Positions 12,849 through 25,600 of a stretch of DNA of 64,000 nucleotides are shown in pieces. The notes under the pieces are model-generated. The model did not search any database, was not told the DNA's origin, and was given only the letters and a program-made list of their open reading frames with translations. Source of the DNA: Brachionus koreanus (Eukaryota; Rotifera; Eurotatoria; Ploima; Brachionidae); assembly GCA_016987375.1 (NCBI GenBank), contig PJRA01000313.1, forward strand, positions 1,962,195 through 2,026,194, written 5' to 3'. A program made the translations under genes and the position numbers. Each line of letters begins with the position of its first letter. Positions within the stretch are counted from its first letter, which is position 1.

Positions 12849-12952
12849 AGTTAAATTGCCTGATCATGCAAATGATCAGGGGATCATATATATATTTATT
12901 TTTATAAACTACTAATCATTAGCTATAATATTGCAAAAAATTTTTTTTTAAA

Positions 12953-14021
12953 ATGGGACTTTCTGTGACTGAACGAGAGAATTTTCGAAAAGCCTTCAAA
13001 AATATGATTTCAAAAATGAAAAAATCTGACCTTGTGGTGCACTTTACAAAGCAAGGAATCGCTCGAAGTACAATATAATACCATCAACCGTATTTAAAAT
13101 GGAGGGCCGACAAAGGACAACTAGAGAACCAGTCGTCCAACCACCTGGACAACTAAAAAGAAGAAAAAACTGAACGTTGACAGATAATCGAACTGGAGTG
13201 AGTCAAAGACGTCTAGCTAGGAAATTTGGTGTCCACCAAAGAACAATTGGTCGACAGTTAAAAAAAATGGGTATTTCATTTCGAAAACGTGAAAAAACGC
13301 CAAAATATAGTGCCGTGAAAGCAAAGCACTTGATCGCAAAACTTTCAAATTTGCTATATCGCTCACCATGTTCACTTATTTTAGACGACGAAAAATACTT
13401 TACTTTTGCAGCGACAACATGTCGGGAAAGCCAGATATTACACAAATGACAGGTCTTCTTGTCCGGACATTGTTCGCTTTGCTGGAAAAGAGAAGTTTCC
13501 AAAGAAGGTGTTGGTTTGGATTGCCATATCCGATCGAGGAATGTCCAAGCCACTTTTTCGACCATAAAAGCCGGTCGCCATCAATTCCGATATTTATATC
13601 GACGAATGCTTGAATAAACGACTTCTCCCATTCATACATAAGTATAATCGAGACTTTGACTATGTTTTTTGGCCTCACTTAACATCTGCTCACTATTTAA
13701 TCAAATGCCCTACATGGATGGACGAAAACGTAAATCAAGCCAGCGACATCAACCTAAGCCAAAGACATCAACCCACCAAATGTTCCTCAAGCACGTCCAA
13801 TTGAAAATTTTTGGGGTTGTTTAAGTGAGAAAGTATACGAGGGAGGTTGGCAACGAGCTTCAACTGAGCAGCAGCTGATTAGCCGCATTGAGTTGAAGTT
13901 GAAGGAATTTGACTTAAATTTTGTTAAATCCCTTATGGTGGGGGTCAAAGCAAAGCTCAGAAAAATTGGCCACGATGGAGTTTTTTCTTTATTTAAAAAT
14001 CTTAATTCTATTAAAAAATAA
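12953..14021 (+). pseudogene. Transposase pseudogene of the mariner copy
   Basis: It starts at ATG 12953 (MGLSVTERENFRKAF), but the first frame already meets a TAA near 13078. A helix-turn-helix segment follows in another frame (GVSQRRLARKFGVHQRTIGR, from about 13195). Then comes the LDDEKYFTF block around the first catalytic Asp (about 13380). Further frameshifts come next. The C-terminal part is recognisable from about 13785: ARPIENFWGCLSEKVYEGGW and a tail ending in TAA at 14019-14021. ENFWG-type C-termini with a DDEKYF block are typical of one mariner-like transposase group. The full catalytic triad cannot be read in one frame, so the copy is inactive. Confidence 0.88.
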
Positions 14022-14085
14022 ATTCTTTACCCTATACAATAATCCATAGCTTAATATCATTTTTAATTTTTGAGATATTCGCTTT

Positions 14086-14118
14086 TAATTTTTGTCCATT
14101 TACTTATGCCTCACCCGT
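14086..14118 (-). repeat. Right terminal inverted repeat of the mariner copy
   Basis: The reverse complement reads ACGGGTGAGGCATAAGTAAA and continues TGGACAAAAA, the mirror of the left end. A TA follows at 14119-14120. Confidence 0.93.
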
Positions 14119-16634
14119 TAGATATAGTACTGTAAATAACGGTGTATGTCATCTATTGTGCCATTTTTATTTATTCAATAAACTAAAAAAAAAATGTTTT
14201 ATCTGACTCGTTTTTTTTTCTTTTTTTCAATGAAAATAAAATTATTTTGTAATGAAAATTAAATAATTTTATAGCATTTTTTATTTAAGATTTAATTGAA
14301 AAATAAAATTACCAAAAAAGGAATAAATTTATTGAATAAAAAACAAAAAATGGAAGTTACAAAATGGGTTTAAAAGACCCCTCGGGTTAAATGGTGATTG
14401 AAATTTTTTGTAATATTTTTTTATTTACTTCAAGAACTTTGGATTTAAAATATGAATTCAATTCAATTTAAAATAATTTAAATAAATGAAATAGATGGGA
14501 AGAATTTCAATTAATAGTAAAAGCTCTAGTTTTACTTTTTCAGATACAAATAAAATTGAAAAACTTTATTGATAAAACTTAGTTTAATTGAAAATTTATC
14601 CATGATTTAAATTTATCCAAATTAAGTTAAATTTTTTGTAAAATTTGGAAATTTCAAGCTGATTTGATATAGATTATGAAAGAGCTGAATGTAAGACAAA
14701 GTGTAAAATTTTAATAATTTGTTTCTTTGAAGCGTATTATTTAATTTCTAGCGCAAATGATCGTCCAAAAGAAAAAAAATTCAAAATTAACAAGACACTA
14801 ATTTGGGTTAAAAATAAATTTATTTTTTTCACATAAGACATGTCTAATAAATGGTCAATGTATCCGAATGATGATGATTAAATGCTTCATTGCATGTTGG
14901 ATGCGTCGAGACGATTTTAAATTAAAAATTTTCTTCGTCGAATTTAAATATTATTTAAGCTAACAATTTAGACATGTTTTTTATATTTTTTTAGCTAATA
15001 ACCTTCAGTCTGACGCAAAATAAATTACTTGAAAACTTTATAAATACAAAAAATTTTCTTTAAAGTTATTTATTAAATTTTTACCTTGGCTTTAATTTTT
15101 TATAATCATCAAAAAGAATAGAAAATTATAAGATTAATTCTTAATGATCAATTTTTTTTTCAGATAAACTTAAATTTTAAGTTTGAAGTCAAATTGAATG
15201 CTTTTTCTTCAAATATTAGGGTAAATTTAAATCTACTTTAAAATTTACAAGTTTGAAAAGATTTTTTAGATTTGAATGGAAAGGTATTCTAAAAATTTGG
15301 CAATAAATCATCGTCTATTTATTGGAATTAATTATTTTTAATCATGGTATATATATATATATTCTTAAACGTAAATTATTTCTTATCATTAAATATTAAA
15401 AATTTTATATTGTTTTAAACACGTAAACTGAAAATAATTTTTGATCTGATTTTAAATTTTATGGTTAATAAATGAGTGAATTGATTTATCAAGTCTCGAA
15501 CAAAAGAATATGAGACTTGTAATAGATCATTTTGAAATGGTTTTAATAAACCCATGAGCAAAAGATAAACTATTTTATAAACAGTGAATATTTTTTTAAC
15601 AAAAAGAGGGTGTTAAATGAGACATTAATTTTTAGTAAATCCGAAACGAGGTCATTATAAGTTTTTAAAAATATTTAAAAGATAAAAGCCGATTTAAAAA
15701 TTATAGTATTCAAGGAAAAAATTCAAGCTCATTATCACGCTTAATTAGCTTCTTAATGAGGTTTTTTTTTCATGGTCCTATTTTCTGAAAATATGTCTTA
15801 AATTTTTAAAACTTCATTTTATTCTTTTAATTAAGTTCATTTTTGTTCAAATCTGTCATAGGGAAAATTTTTCAAAATTTTCAACGAAACTTTTTAAAAT
15901 TTAAGAGATCATCTTGAATTTATTTTTACAATAAAAAAAATAGTGAAAGTTAGACATTGCTTATCCTTGGGTAGAAAAATTTCAGCCTCAATTGTTAATG
16001 TGTTAAGTGATTTAAGTTATTAATGTTTGAACGTTTGAATTTGTGGCATAACTTAGAGACATCGTTAGTCATTTTATGTTTAAATGTCTACGCATAATTT
16101 TTGTCTATATTGTATTTTTTGTAATTTTTTGTAATGTAATGCTTGATTGATTTTGCGTTGACCAATTTAAATAAAAAGTAAATGTTTCACAACTCTTAAC
16201 AATATTTTAGACTATTTATTTTTCGGTCTAATAGACAAAATTCAAGTTGTTTTTATAGAATAAAAATTTGCCTGTAATTGAAAGAGTTTTTTTCATTTAA
16301 AAAAATAAACACCTTCTTTAAACTATCATTCTAATATGAAGACATTAACAATTAGCCTAATTAGCCCAGAATTAAGATAAATATTTTTTAGAAAAAGACT
16401 TTGGTAATTTTTGTCATTTTAATAGCCGTATGAATTGTATCTGTAGCATGTTTATGGATCGATAGATTTGTTCTACAGTTTTGGGAGAAAAACAAGTCTC
16501 TGGATTATATTAAACTTTTATCTTTATTTACATCGAATTTTTTGATCTGAAAAAAATTCGATTTCAATTATTTCAAAAATCAAAGCAAAAGTTTCTATTT
16601 TTATCTTGACTACATCTTTTTTTTTTAATTTCAG
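14119..16634. other. AT-rich spacer of 2.5 kb
   Basis: No gene was seen. A short TA run lies near 15347-15362. The last bases (about 16600-16634) are a pyrimidine-rich tract ending TTTCAG, which looks like a 3' splice site directly in front of the next start codon. Confidence 0.5.
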
Positions 16635-17216
16635 ATGATGTCAGACTCGGCTTTATTGAATGGGTTGCTTTCGACATCTACCGAAAATCCCTTGGATGTT
16701 ATCAAACGTCAACAAGAACAAATACAGCGACAATTGCTACATCAAGAATTTTTAAACAACAACATTTATCAAAGTTTGCTAAATTCAGGCTTCATTCAAA
16801 ATGGAAATGTTCAAAACAAAAATTATCAATACACTACAACTTCCACACAATCAAATTTATTAAATTTACTTCAAAATAGACAATTTCTCAATGGTCTTAG
16901 TTCAGAGACAACTGCTTCTCCTACATCACTATTTAGTCTTGCTTCCATTTTTCCTCTAGTAGAAGGAATTGGTTCATTAGGTAGTGTTTTCGAAAAGCTT
17001 TTCGGAACCAAATTTTGGATTTATGCATTTTTGACAATAATTATTGGAATCATGTTTATAATAGTTACTTGTTTTTGTATGTACTGCTGTTGTTGTAACA
17101 GTTTGGGCAGATCGTTTTGCAAATGTTGCTGCAAGATGTCTAAATTAAAAAAAAGCAGCAAAAAGAAAAAAAAAGAAATTGAAGAAATAAATAAAAAACC
17201 CAAAAATCGTTTTTAG
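16635..17216 (+). CDS. Single-pass membrane protein of unknown function
   Basis: This is a 193-aa frame with no intron. Residues 1-110 are Asn/Gln/Ser-rich and polar, with no signal peptide. One clear membrane helix follows at about 135-157 (FWIYAFLTIIIGIMFIIVTC). Directly after it comes a Cys cluster (CMYCCCCN and CKCCCKM), a likely palmitoylation region, and then a Lys-rich tail (KKSSKKKKKEIEE). This layout predicts an outside N-terminus and a short basic tail inside the cell. I recognise no family. The ATG follows a strong 3' splice site (TTTTAATTTCAG) with zero spacing, so a 5' UTR exon or a trans-spliced leader is likely. Two Met codons stand in tandem at the start. Confidence 0.62.
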   Translation: MMSDSALLNGLLSTSTENPLDVIKRQQEQIQRQLLHQEFLNNNIYQSLLNSGFIQNGNVQNKNYQYTTTSTQSNLLNLLQNRQFLNGLSSETTASPTSLFSLASIFPLVEGIGSLGSVFEKLFGTKFWIYAFLTIIIGIMFIIVTCFCMYCCCCNSLGRSFCKCCCKMSKLKKSSKKKKKEIEEINKKPKNRF

Positions 17217-19692
17217 ATACCATTTTAGAAGTTTAGTATTATGGATTATTTGACTGATTTGTTAAATTTGAATTCAATTATTTTTGTAAAAATAGTCCGT
17301 TTATATTTTATATTTTTTTCCAAATAAAAGTTAAAAATTTATCAATACAAGATTTTTTTTAAATATTAGGATAGTTGAATTTAAATATTTCATCTTAAAA
17401 ACAAGAAGATAAATTTCATTATTCATTTAAAAAGAGCCTTCATTTTGTTTAACAAATAAGTATTTTGTAAATTAATCATACTTAATTTCAAAATTTAAAT
17501 AAATAATCTTCTTATCAGCTAATCTTAATAAAGAATAAACACGAGTTGAATAGAGACCAATTCATTTTTTTTAAATGCCTTTGGTCATATCCAAAGTTTT
17601 TGATTAAAAACAATTTCAATTCAATTGTTTATTAAAATGACATTTAAAGATTGTTATTAATCAATCAATTAAATTAAATCAAAATATTTTATTGCCTATA
17701 TTTCTTTTTACAGCTAAAACTACTCTTCCAGCTTACTTTTACCGAAAGGTTATAACTAATATCTATAAAATATGAATTTTGGCCCGCAATTCAAATCTTA
17801 GCTAAAAATGGAGATTCATAAAAAATCTCTTTTTGATAAAAAATTAATTTTTAGCTATTATGAATGTTTATACCCATGTATAATTATCGACTACTCTTGC
17901 TTTGTTTTGTTACAAATGAATATTTGTCTTAGTAACAAATTTTGGTCATATACTTTTCTCTTTTTTTATTTAAATATTTTATCTTACATCGGCTTGAAAG
18001 GCGGTAGGTGAAATAAATAAATATATCAATGCAGTCTAAATAATTATATCATATTATTAATTTCATTGTAACATTGTAGCTCATTTAATTTTTTCACGTT
18101 TCAAAGAATTCATGATGTTACCAAGTTAATCTTGATAGTACTATTCTTAGCTCAGATTAGAATTTTTAAATAATTTAAAGAATGGAATGAAGATTAAGAT
18201 AATAGTGCGAGATTTTTTCACCTAAGTTGTTATTGTTATTGTTGTTAACGAAATTATGTTCTGCATTTTATATAGTAAGATAAGAATAGATGCCGTGAAA
18301 TATCTATCATTTTATGTAATAGTTTATGTGAACCAAATTTCATCTTTTTTTTGGAACAAATGTTCTCCGATTTTGTGAGCTATTATTTCACTTAATCTAA
18401 CAATTGTTAACAGGTAACATTTCGTGAGAAAAATAGCTCAATCTAATAGTTCACAAAAATCTGAGAAGAAGATAAGTTGCGATAGGTTAACTATGTTCAT
18501 TTAAACTACTAATCCCGACTATTTGATTTTTTATTCTAATCTGGTATCTTTTCTTATTTTTATTAAAAATAATTATTTTTATCTCAAATAAAAAAAAAAT
18601 TTAAATATCGTTATTATTTTTTTTTCATAAAGAATTTTAGAAACTTAAAAATTTTTCTCAAAGCATGAATTTGAGAAGTTTGGCTTTCTTCTCTTCTTAT
18701 ATATTCTCATAGTAAATAAAAAATGTAAAATGTGACCAGAATTACATTTTGATTTATTTTGAAAAAAGTTTTTCTTTCGGCTCTTTCTTTCTTTCTAAAT
18801 TTCATGTAAATTCAAGTAATTTTAGGTTAAAATACGAAAATAAAATCAAAAATTTTTCTAATAATAAAAATAATAAGCTACAGCAGAATACGAGACTAGC
18901 TTTAGTCTGGCTATGGTAGCTGAAAAAAAATTATAATTAGTCCTTGTTGAATTTAGTTATCCAGGTCTATACATAAACATAGTAGCGTTTCATTTATTCC
19001 ATGTTAAAAAATTTTTTCTCTACTTTTCTTCTCTTTTCTCATCTTTTCTTTCTGTTGTTAAAAGTTAAATATGATTTTTAAAGCTGGTGAAAATTGAAGT
19101 ATTAACAATATAAATTTTCAATTTTTTCAAGAGTGTCATGATTCTTTGTTTAAAAATTTAAATCGTTGTAGAAAGTAATTATCTTGTTTCGTGGAATAGT
19201 TCTTTTATTTAAATTATATTTTGTTGTAGTAAAAATTCACAAAAATTGATGCCTCATTAGTTTTTATCAACTACAATAAGATTTAACAAAATTGTATAAA
19301 ATAAAACTTTACAATTTTTATTAATATTTTTTTTTAAATAAGAATAAAAAATTCAAGCTTATTTAAATAATTTCAGACTAACTAAAACCTTGAAATAGAA
19401 ACAGATTTGAATGATTACAAAAAAAAAATTTTTTAATAAAATTTATTTTTCAATTTAAAAATTCCTATTCTAATAAAACAATTAAATAACATCCATTTAA
19501 AAACTCGAACACTTCTATGAAGATAATTAAAAAAATTTAAACAAGATCAATTAAATTTTAGACTAAAGAGACCTTGTATCCTTTAAATTTAACACCATTT
19601 TTTGATATCAACTAAAAGGATAGAAAAAATAAATTAAACATTCTCTCTTTTGAAGATATTTAAAACTAAAATTTCTAATTTAATTTTTTTAT
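17217..19692. other. AT-rich spacer of 2.5 kb with one strong hairpin
   Basis: No gene was supported; the 67-codon frame at 17808 looks like chance. A compact inverted repeat lies at 18876-18921. Pyrimidine-rich runs occur near 19018-19055. The ADAMTS stop codon lies at the right edge, so the part near 19690 should be its 3' UTR. Confidence 0.45.
18876..18921. repeat. Hairpin-forming inverted repeat
   Basis: The arms AGCTAC and GTAGCT enclose a second perfect stem AGACTA-GCTT-TAGTCT, with AGC/GCT between. In very AT-rich surroundings this GC-bearing nested stem stands out. It could be a small structured RNA or a chance palindrome. Confidence 0.4.
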
Positions 19693-22600
19693 CTAGTCTT
19701 CGACAATACGAAGTTTAATTCCGGTACTGGGATCAGGTTTACAGAAACCACAAAATCCTCCACACGTTCCGTAAATTATGGAATAATCCTAAAAAAATTA
19801 TTTTATTATCTAAATTATTTTATTGTTTAAAAATTTTACTTTAGAAAAATAAATTTTTTGATTTGGGTTTTCACCAAAATTTATCCATTTCGAGCTTGGA
19901 TCAAGAACAAAACCTGTTCCTCTTAGATCAATGTTAAGTCTACCTTGTTGACACTCGGGTACGGAACTATAGCAGTCTCCTGAATTTCCAAAAGGAACTG
20001 GATTACCGTATAGCACATTAGTAAAACTGTAATCATCTTCAACAATAGTTAAGCTTGTTATGTTTAGTCTGACTTTCGAAAATAATGTAATTCCATGATT
20101 TTCTAGAATCTCTGGAGTACAGAAAGAGCATTCGGCACCATAACGAGGACCATATCGACATTTATTTGGATGAAAAAGCCTTTTTAAATTTAAATTAAAA
20201 TTAAAAGTCTTTTTGTCATAAAAACAAATTACTTTTTGTCATAAATTTCAGCAAAATTTCTAGATTCTCCCGACTTGAGAGTTAAAAACTCGACAGGTTC
20301 AGAAGTATTCATGTTTTTACAGTATATTTGAACAATACTATTACTGATATTCAAATAATAGTCGTTATCTTGATCCAAATTAAACTTTTGTTTCAATTCT
20401 TTACAAGAATTAACATAGCCTAAATTAGTTTTAAATTATTTTTTGAATAATTGGGAAAAATAAAATGATAATACAATTTTTATAGCAAAATTGGTATCTT
20501 ATTGGCATTGAGTCAATTTTGCATCTTGAAAAATCGTGTTCTAATGTACCATTTTTGTGATAACAATAAATCTGTCTAGTCTGATGGCCAATATTGCAAC
20601 TAGGCGAACACTTTATAAAATTTTAATTAGAAAAATAGAAAAATTTTTAATTGATCTTTTTTTTTATTTACTGTTGACCATGGGCCAGTTTTCCAAAAAT
20701 ATTCACCATCACATTCACCAAAATTACAAGGTATTGTGGATATTGGTTTTTCCTGTTGATTGCACCGGATCGAAGTAGTTTTTAAAATAAATCCTTCGAT
20801 AGAAATCTTATTACAGCTAACCTCCCTTGTTTTTACTCCACCAGAACAATTTTTTGAACACTTTTTAATTAATTAATTGATTTGTTAAATTATTAAAAAT
20901 TAATTCAAATTACATCTGACCATTCAGAAACAAACCATCCATAACCACATGTTGTATTTATGCAAGGCAAAGTATCAACCGGCTTATGCTTAAGGACACA
21001 ATTAGCGTCATCGGTTACTTTGCTTTCAGTCAAGCTCCAGCATTTAACTAAGCGCTTTTTGCTTCCAAAACCACATTTTGCAGAGCACTTAATAATTTAT
21101 AACTTAAATAATTTTATGATTTTTTTAGAAAATACTTTTTTCCAAGAACTAACTCTCCATTCGTAAGCAGACTCAACATGTCTTGTACATGGTTTGTAGC
21201 ATTTTCGCTCTTTTACCAAATTGTCTGTATTAAATTCACAATGGGAAAGGTCAACAAAAGTTCTAGTAATTGTTTCATAGCATTTTTTCTCTAATTGTTC
21301 AACCCCTCCTTGGCCACATCTTGCCGAGCACTGAAATAAAAGAAAATGATATAAAGGAAAATAAAATTGAGTATAATTAAAATTTACCTTTCCCCATGAT
21401 TCTATAATCTTATAGTTGCACATTGCTAATTGACAATTAATTGTTAATCTCTCGATTCGGGATGAATCGCAAAATTTCATCGGTAACTCAACTGAATTGT
21501 TTACTATTGATTTACATGAAACACTTCTGTTCCTAAAGCCAATACCACATTTTTCGGAACACTTCGAATATTCTGAATAGTGTAAAATTCCTAAAGATGT
21601 GGTCTTTTCGCTTTTTAATAAACTGCTTTGGTATCTATTGCAAATTATCCAACTTGGACATTGAATTAAATGCTCTGGTTTTTCGTTTAGATTACAATTT
21701 TCATTAGGAAGTATTGTGCCATTTTCAAACGAACATACAACATTCCTTATTCTACTGCATGTTTCCATTTCGCACTAGAAAAACAATTTTAAAATAAATC
21801 TCTTAAGAATATTTTTCTTTTTACATCAGACCAATTTCCAGTTATCCAAGTTGCACAAAAATTTCCTGTGCAACTTGTTTGGTTTTCTGGCTTTTCTTCC
21901 TGATCACAACTATCATCATCCGAAATTGTTCCATTTTGAAATCGACATGCTACTAGTCTTTCCCTAAAACCATTCCCACATCGAGTTGAACATGATGACC
22001 AGTGACCATATTCCCATCTTGGACATGGACCAGCATCACATTTTTCATAGTAATCAGGCCGATCTTCATTTCTACACTTGTCTGAATATTTTCCATCGCT
22101 TGTTTGACATTCAATAGACCTAAAGCGCCAACCATATCCACATGTTACTGGGCACTTAAATTAAATTTTAGTTAAAAATTTTTGACCACAATTTAATTAA
22201 TTTAAGTACCGGGCGAATCGAAACAATTTTCCATTCATAATCTCGTCCAGTACAGTTTTGTACGATACAAATTCTTTGTTGAATGGGTTTTAATCTAGTG
22301 TCGCATTTATAAAATGGTAAAACTGATCTAGTTTCTGGAGAAATGCATTCAACATTTCTAATTTGGATTCCTTTGCCACATGAAGAAGAACACTTAAAAT
22401 TTCTATGAATTTTATTCAACATGATTAAGTACATTATTTACCTCGTTCCATTCTAATGGCCTCCATTCGCCACTACAGTCAAAACAACGTCTCCTATTCT
22501 TCGGCTTGCTTCTATTAATGCATTCTTGTGGTTTTATTTCTTCACCTTGCCTATCAACACATGTTACATTTCTATGCTCCCAGCCAAAATTACATCCACC

Positions 22601-25600
22601 AGAACACTTAAAATTATTTCATAGTTAAGTTAATTTTTTTCATGAAGTCTAATTCATAGATTTTTAAAATTGATAGAATTTTGTGAAAAGTCCAAAAATT
22701 TCAATAATATTTTAAAATTAATATCAAAAAAATAAAAGATAAAATAATAGTTATTTTTTTATATTTTTATTAAGGTAATAATATTTTTTACATTCAAAAA
22801 TTTTATGATACCGAAGATTTTCCCTAAAATAAATTAATGATTTTTCTTGTTTTTCCCAAGATTCGATTAAAAGCGCTAGATCAAATAAATTATTTGAAAA
22901 ATTGATTTTTTCTTCTCACAAATATTTCAAATCTTAAAGCTGGATTAAAATCAAAAACTTGATTTAATGCAGGACCAAGTTTTAAAGTATCCCTTTAGAT
23001 CACCTGGTGTTATTCAAGAATACGGTTCACAAAAATAAAAAAGTTTTTTCATTTATTTTACAAATAATTAAGTGAATAGTTGTATTTACTTAATAAAATT
23101 TTTAAAAATTTCTTTTGAGAAAAAAATTAGACAAAATGGACGAAAATAAAACAGAATATTTATTTCATCAATTGGACGCCCATCTGATTATAAAATGAAG
23201 TAAAGATAAAAAGATTTTATATTGATGGAAATTTTTGAGAAAAATTTATTATAAAAATTGAATAAAAATTTTAGCAAAATTTGTTTTTATATGTTTTAAT
23301 TTTTATTGAATATATTTTTTTTGGAAATTAACAAAATTATATGCTATCAAATATTAAAAATCTTTTTTTTATCCTTCTTTTTAATTTTAAAAATGAGTAT
23401 TTTGACGATATCTTCTTAATTCTACTATGCTACTCTCTATTGTGAAATCAGTTCAATTCAAGATTTTGCACAACAAGAGAAGCATAGTAATATTAAGTAT
23501 AAGTAAATTTAAATTTTTTTAATTTAAATATAAAACTAACCTCGGACCAAGTTGACACTTTCCAAAATCCAGAGCATGTACAATTTTCAAAAGAACTAGG
23601 CTTATCTTTGATGTGACAATCAGACTGAATATTTGATGAACAATAGACAAATCTTTTTCGAAGGCCAAAATTACAATTACAATATGACCATTTAGTCGTG
23701 CGCCATTCAGGGCATGGTAAGTATGAAAAACATTCTTGTCGGTTTGAAGGTTTGATACTTGCGTCACATTTTGAGTCATGGGTATTTTTCACAGTTAAAA
23801 AATCTGGTATCATTTTATTGTACCATGGATTTTCATGGATACTATTGATTACTTTTTTTAAAGATTGACAATAAACTGACCGTATTTGATATCCATTACC
23901 ACAAGTCGTCGAGCACTCGGACCAATCGCTAGTTTTCCATTTGAAACATTCAGCAAGCTCACAATTTTCTTCATCCTCAGGTCTGGTCAAGTCAGCACAT
24001 AGAGATTCATTTACTTTTTTGTCTTGATACATACAATTCAATGTTCTACTTCGTCTACCGACGTCACATGTACCAGTGCATTCACTCCATGAACCTGGTA
24101 ACCAAAATGGACAACTATGTAAATTACAGCTTTCATATTCATTTGGCGTTTTTTCTGAATCACAGAAATAATGAGATACAATATGTGATTTGTTGAACAC
24201 ACAATAAAGATTGCGTCTTCGTTCACCGCCACCACAAGTTTTCGAACAATCATACCAATCAGATGCTCGCCACTCATAACAATCTTGGTCGCATTTTTCC
24301 AATTTAGATGAATCTGGTTTGGCAACATTTACACAATGTACTGGACTAACTATTCTAGATAGTCTTTTTTCATAACATATAAAATTAGGTTTTTTGAAAC
24401 CATTTTCGCAATTACACTTAATAAAAAAATCATATAAAAACCATATTAATTAGTTTTTTTTTCTAATTACTTGAATATCTATAGTTTTCCATTCGTATTT
24501 TTCACATGGTACAAAGCATTCCTTTTTCATTGAAGAAATATTTGTAATTTCTTTTTTATCACAATAGCCCAAGTCGATTTGAAATTTTGATTCACTATTT
24601 CTATAGCCAAGCATACACTGCATTCTCAAATTTTCCCATCCATTGCCACATATCCCATTGAAAGCACTGCATCCAACAGAATAATAAGTCAAACTTTTTT
24701 AGTTAATTTGTTAATTTTTTAAATTAAGATATCATTTAATTATCTCACTTCAAATAACAATGAGTATTACAAGACTCAAAGCGCTCTTTTTCATTACAAA
24801 AATATCCAATGCACTGTTTGTAATTAATTTTTTTTTGACCATCGCATATTTTATCACAATCACCCTCAACAATGTCTGTTACATAGCTATCAGATCTTAG
24901 AAGATTATGTTGCTGACCATAATTAGAAGCATAAGATTTCCAAGAATTTGCACTTTCAATCTTTTCTTCTTTTGGATTGATTTTATCTTTTGGTCTTGGG
25001 ATAAAGTAGCTAAAGCTGATTTTATTTTCGAATATTCTAGTACTACTTAAAAACTAAAAAATTTTGCTTTAAACTTGATTGACTTTATAAAAAGTTTAGT
25101 TACAGAAACAATAAGGTCTTCACTAAAATTCCCTCTTGATTGAATTATTTCAGCTGTTTCATTTACAATGTAGTCAATTATCTTTCCCTCAAAATCGATT
25201 GTAGTCGATGTTTTAGATATTACGTAGTGGCCGTTCAATAAAGCTTTGTTATGAGATCTGATAGCTTAAAAACAATTTTTTAATTATAATTTGTATTTTT
25301 TTCAAAAAATCTTATTTACAAAGACATCCTAAATCATCACTTTCTTTATGCCGATAGATATAAATACTTGTTGTTTTTGCTGGTATAGTGGCCAAAAAAT
25401 TATAGCCTTTTTAATTTTTAAAGAATAGAATTTTTTAACAAAATATTTAGTCTTATTAATACCAAATTTATTTGGAGATTTAACTTCAAAAATTTTTTCA
25501 TCACATGATTTATTTTCTCCGCCACAAATTCCACATTTATCTTCTGATTTGTTTGAATACAAAATATTATCACATCCACCAGGCTTTAAATTCAAATTAG

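Larger units (their letters stand above)
12816..14118 (+). mobile_element. Decayed Tc1/mariner-superfamily transposon with near-intact ends
   Basis: The 1,303-bp element is bounded by inverted repeats of about 33 bp that begin ACGGGTGA. It is flanked on both sides by TA (12814-12815 and 14119-14120), the usual target duplication of this superfamily. Inside is a transposase reading frame in the same direction, broken by stops and frameshifts. This is an old copy with no working enzyme. The two inverted repeats differ at only about two or three positions. Confidence 0.94.

Noticed and set aside
13203..13678. Antisense open frames across the mariner copy
   Set aside because: Shadows of the transposase relic, which reads convincingly on the plus strand.
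17808..18011. 67-codon frame MEIHKKSLF…
   Set aside because: Hydrophobic AT-driven composition and no similarity; isolated in a 2.5-kb spacer.
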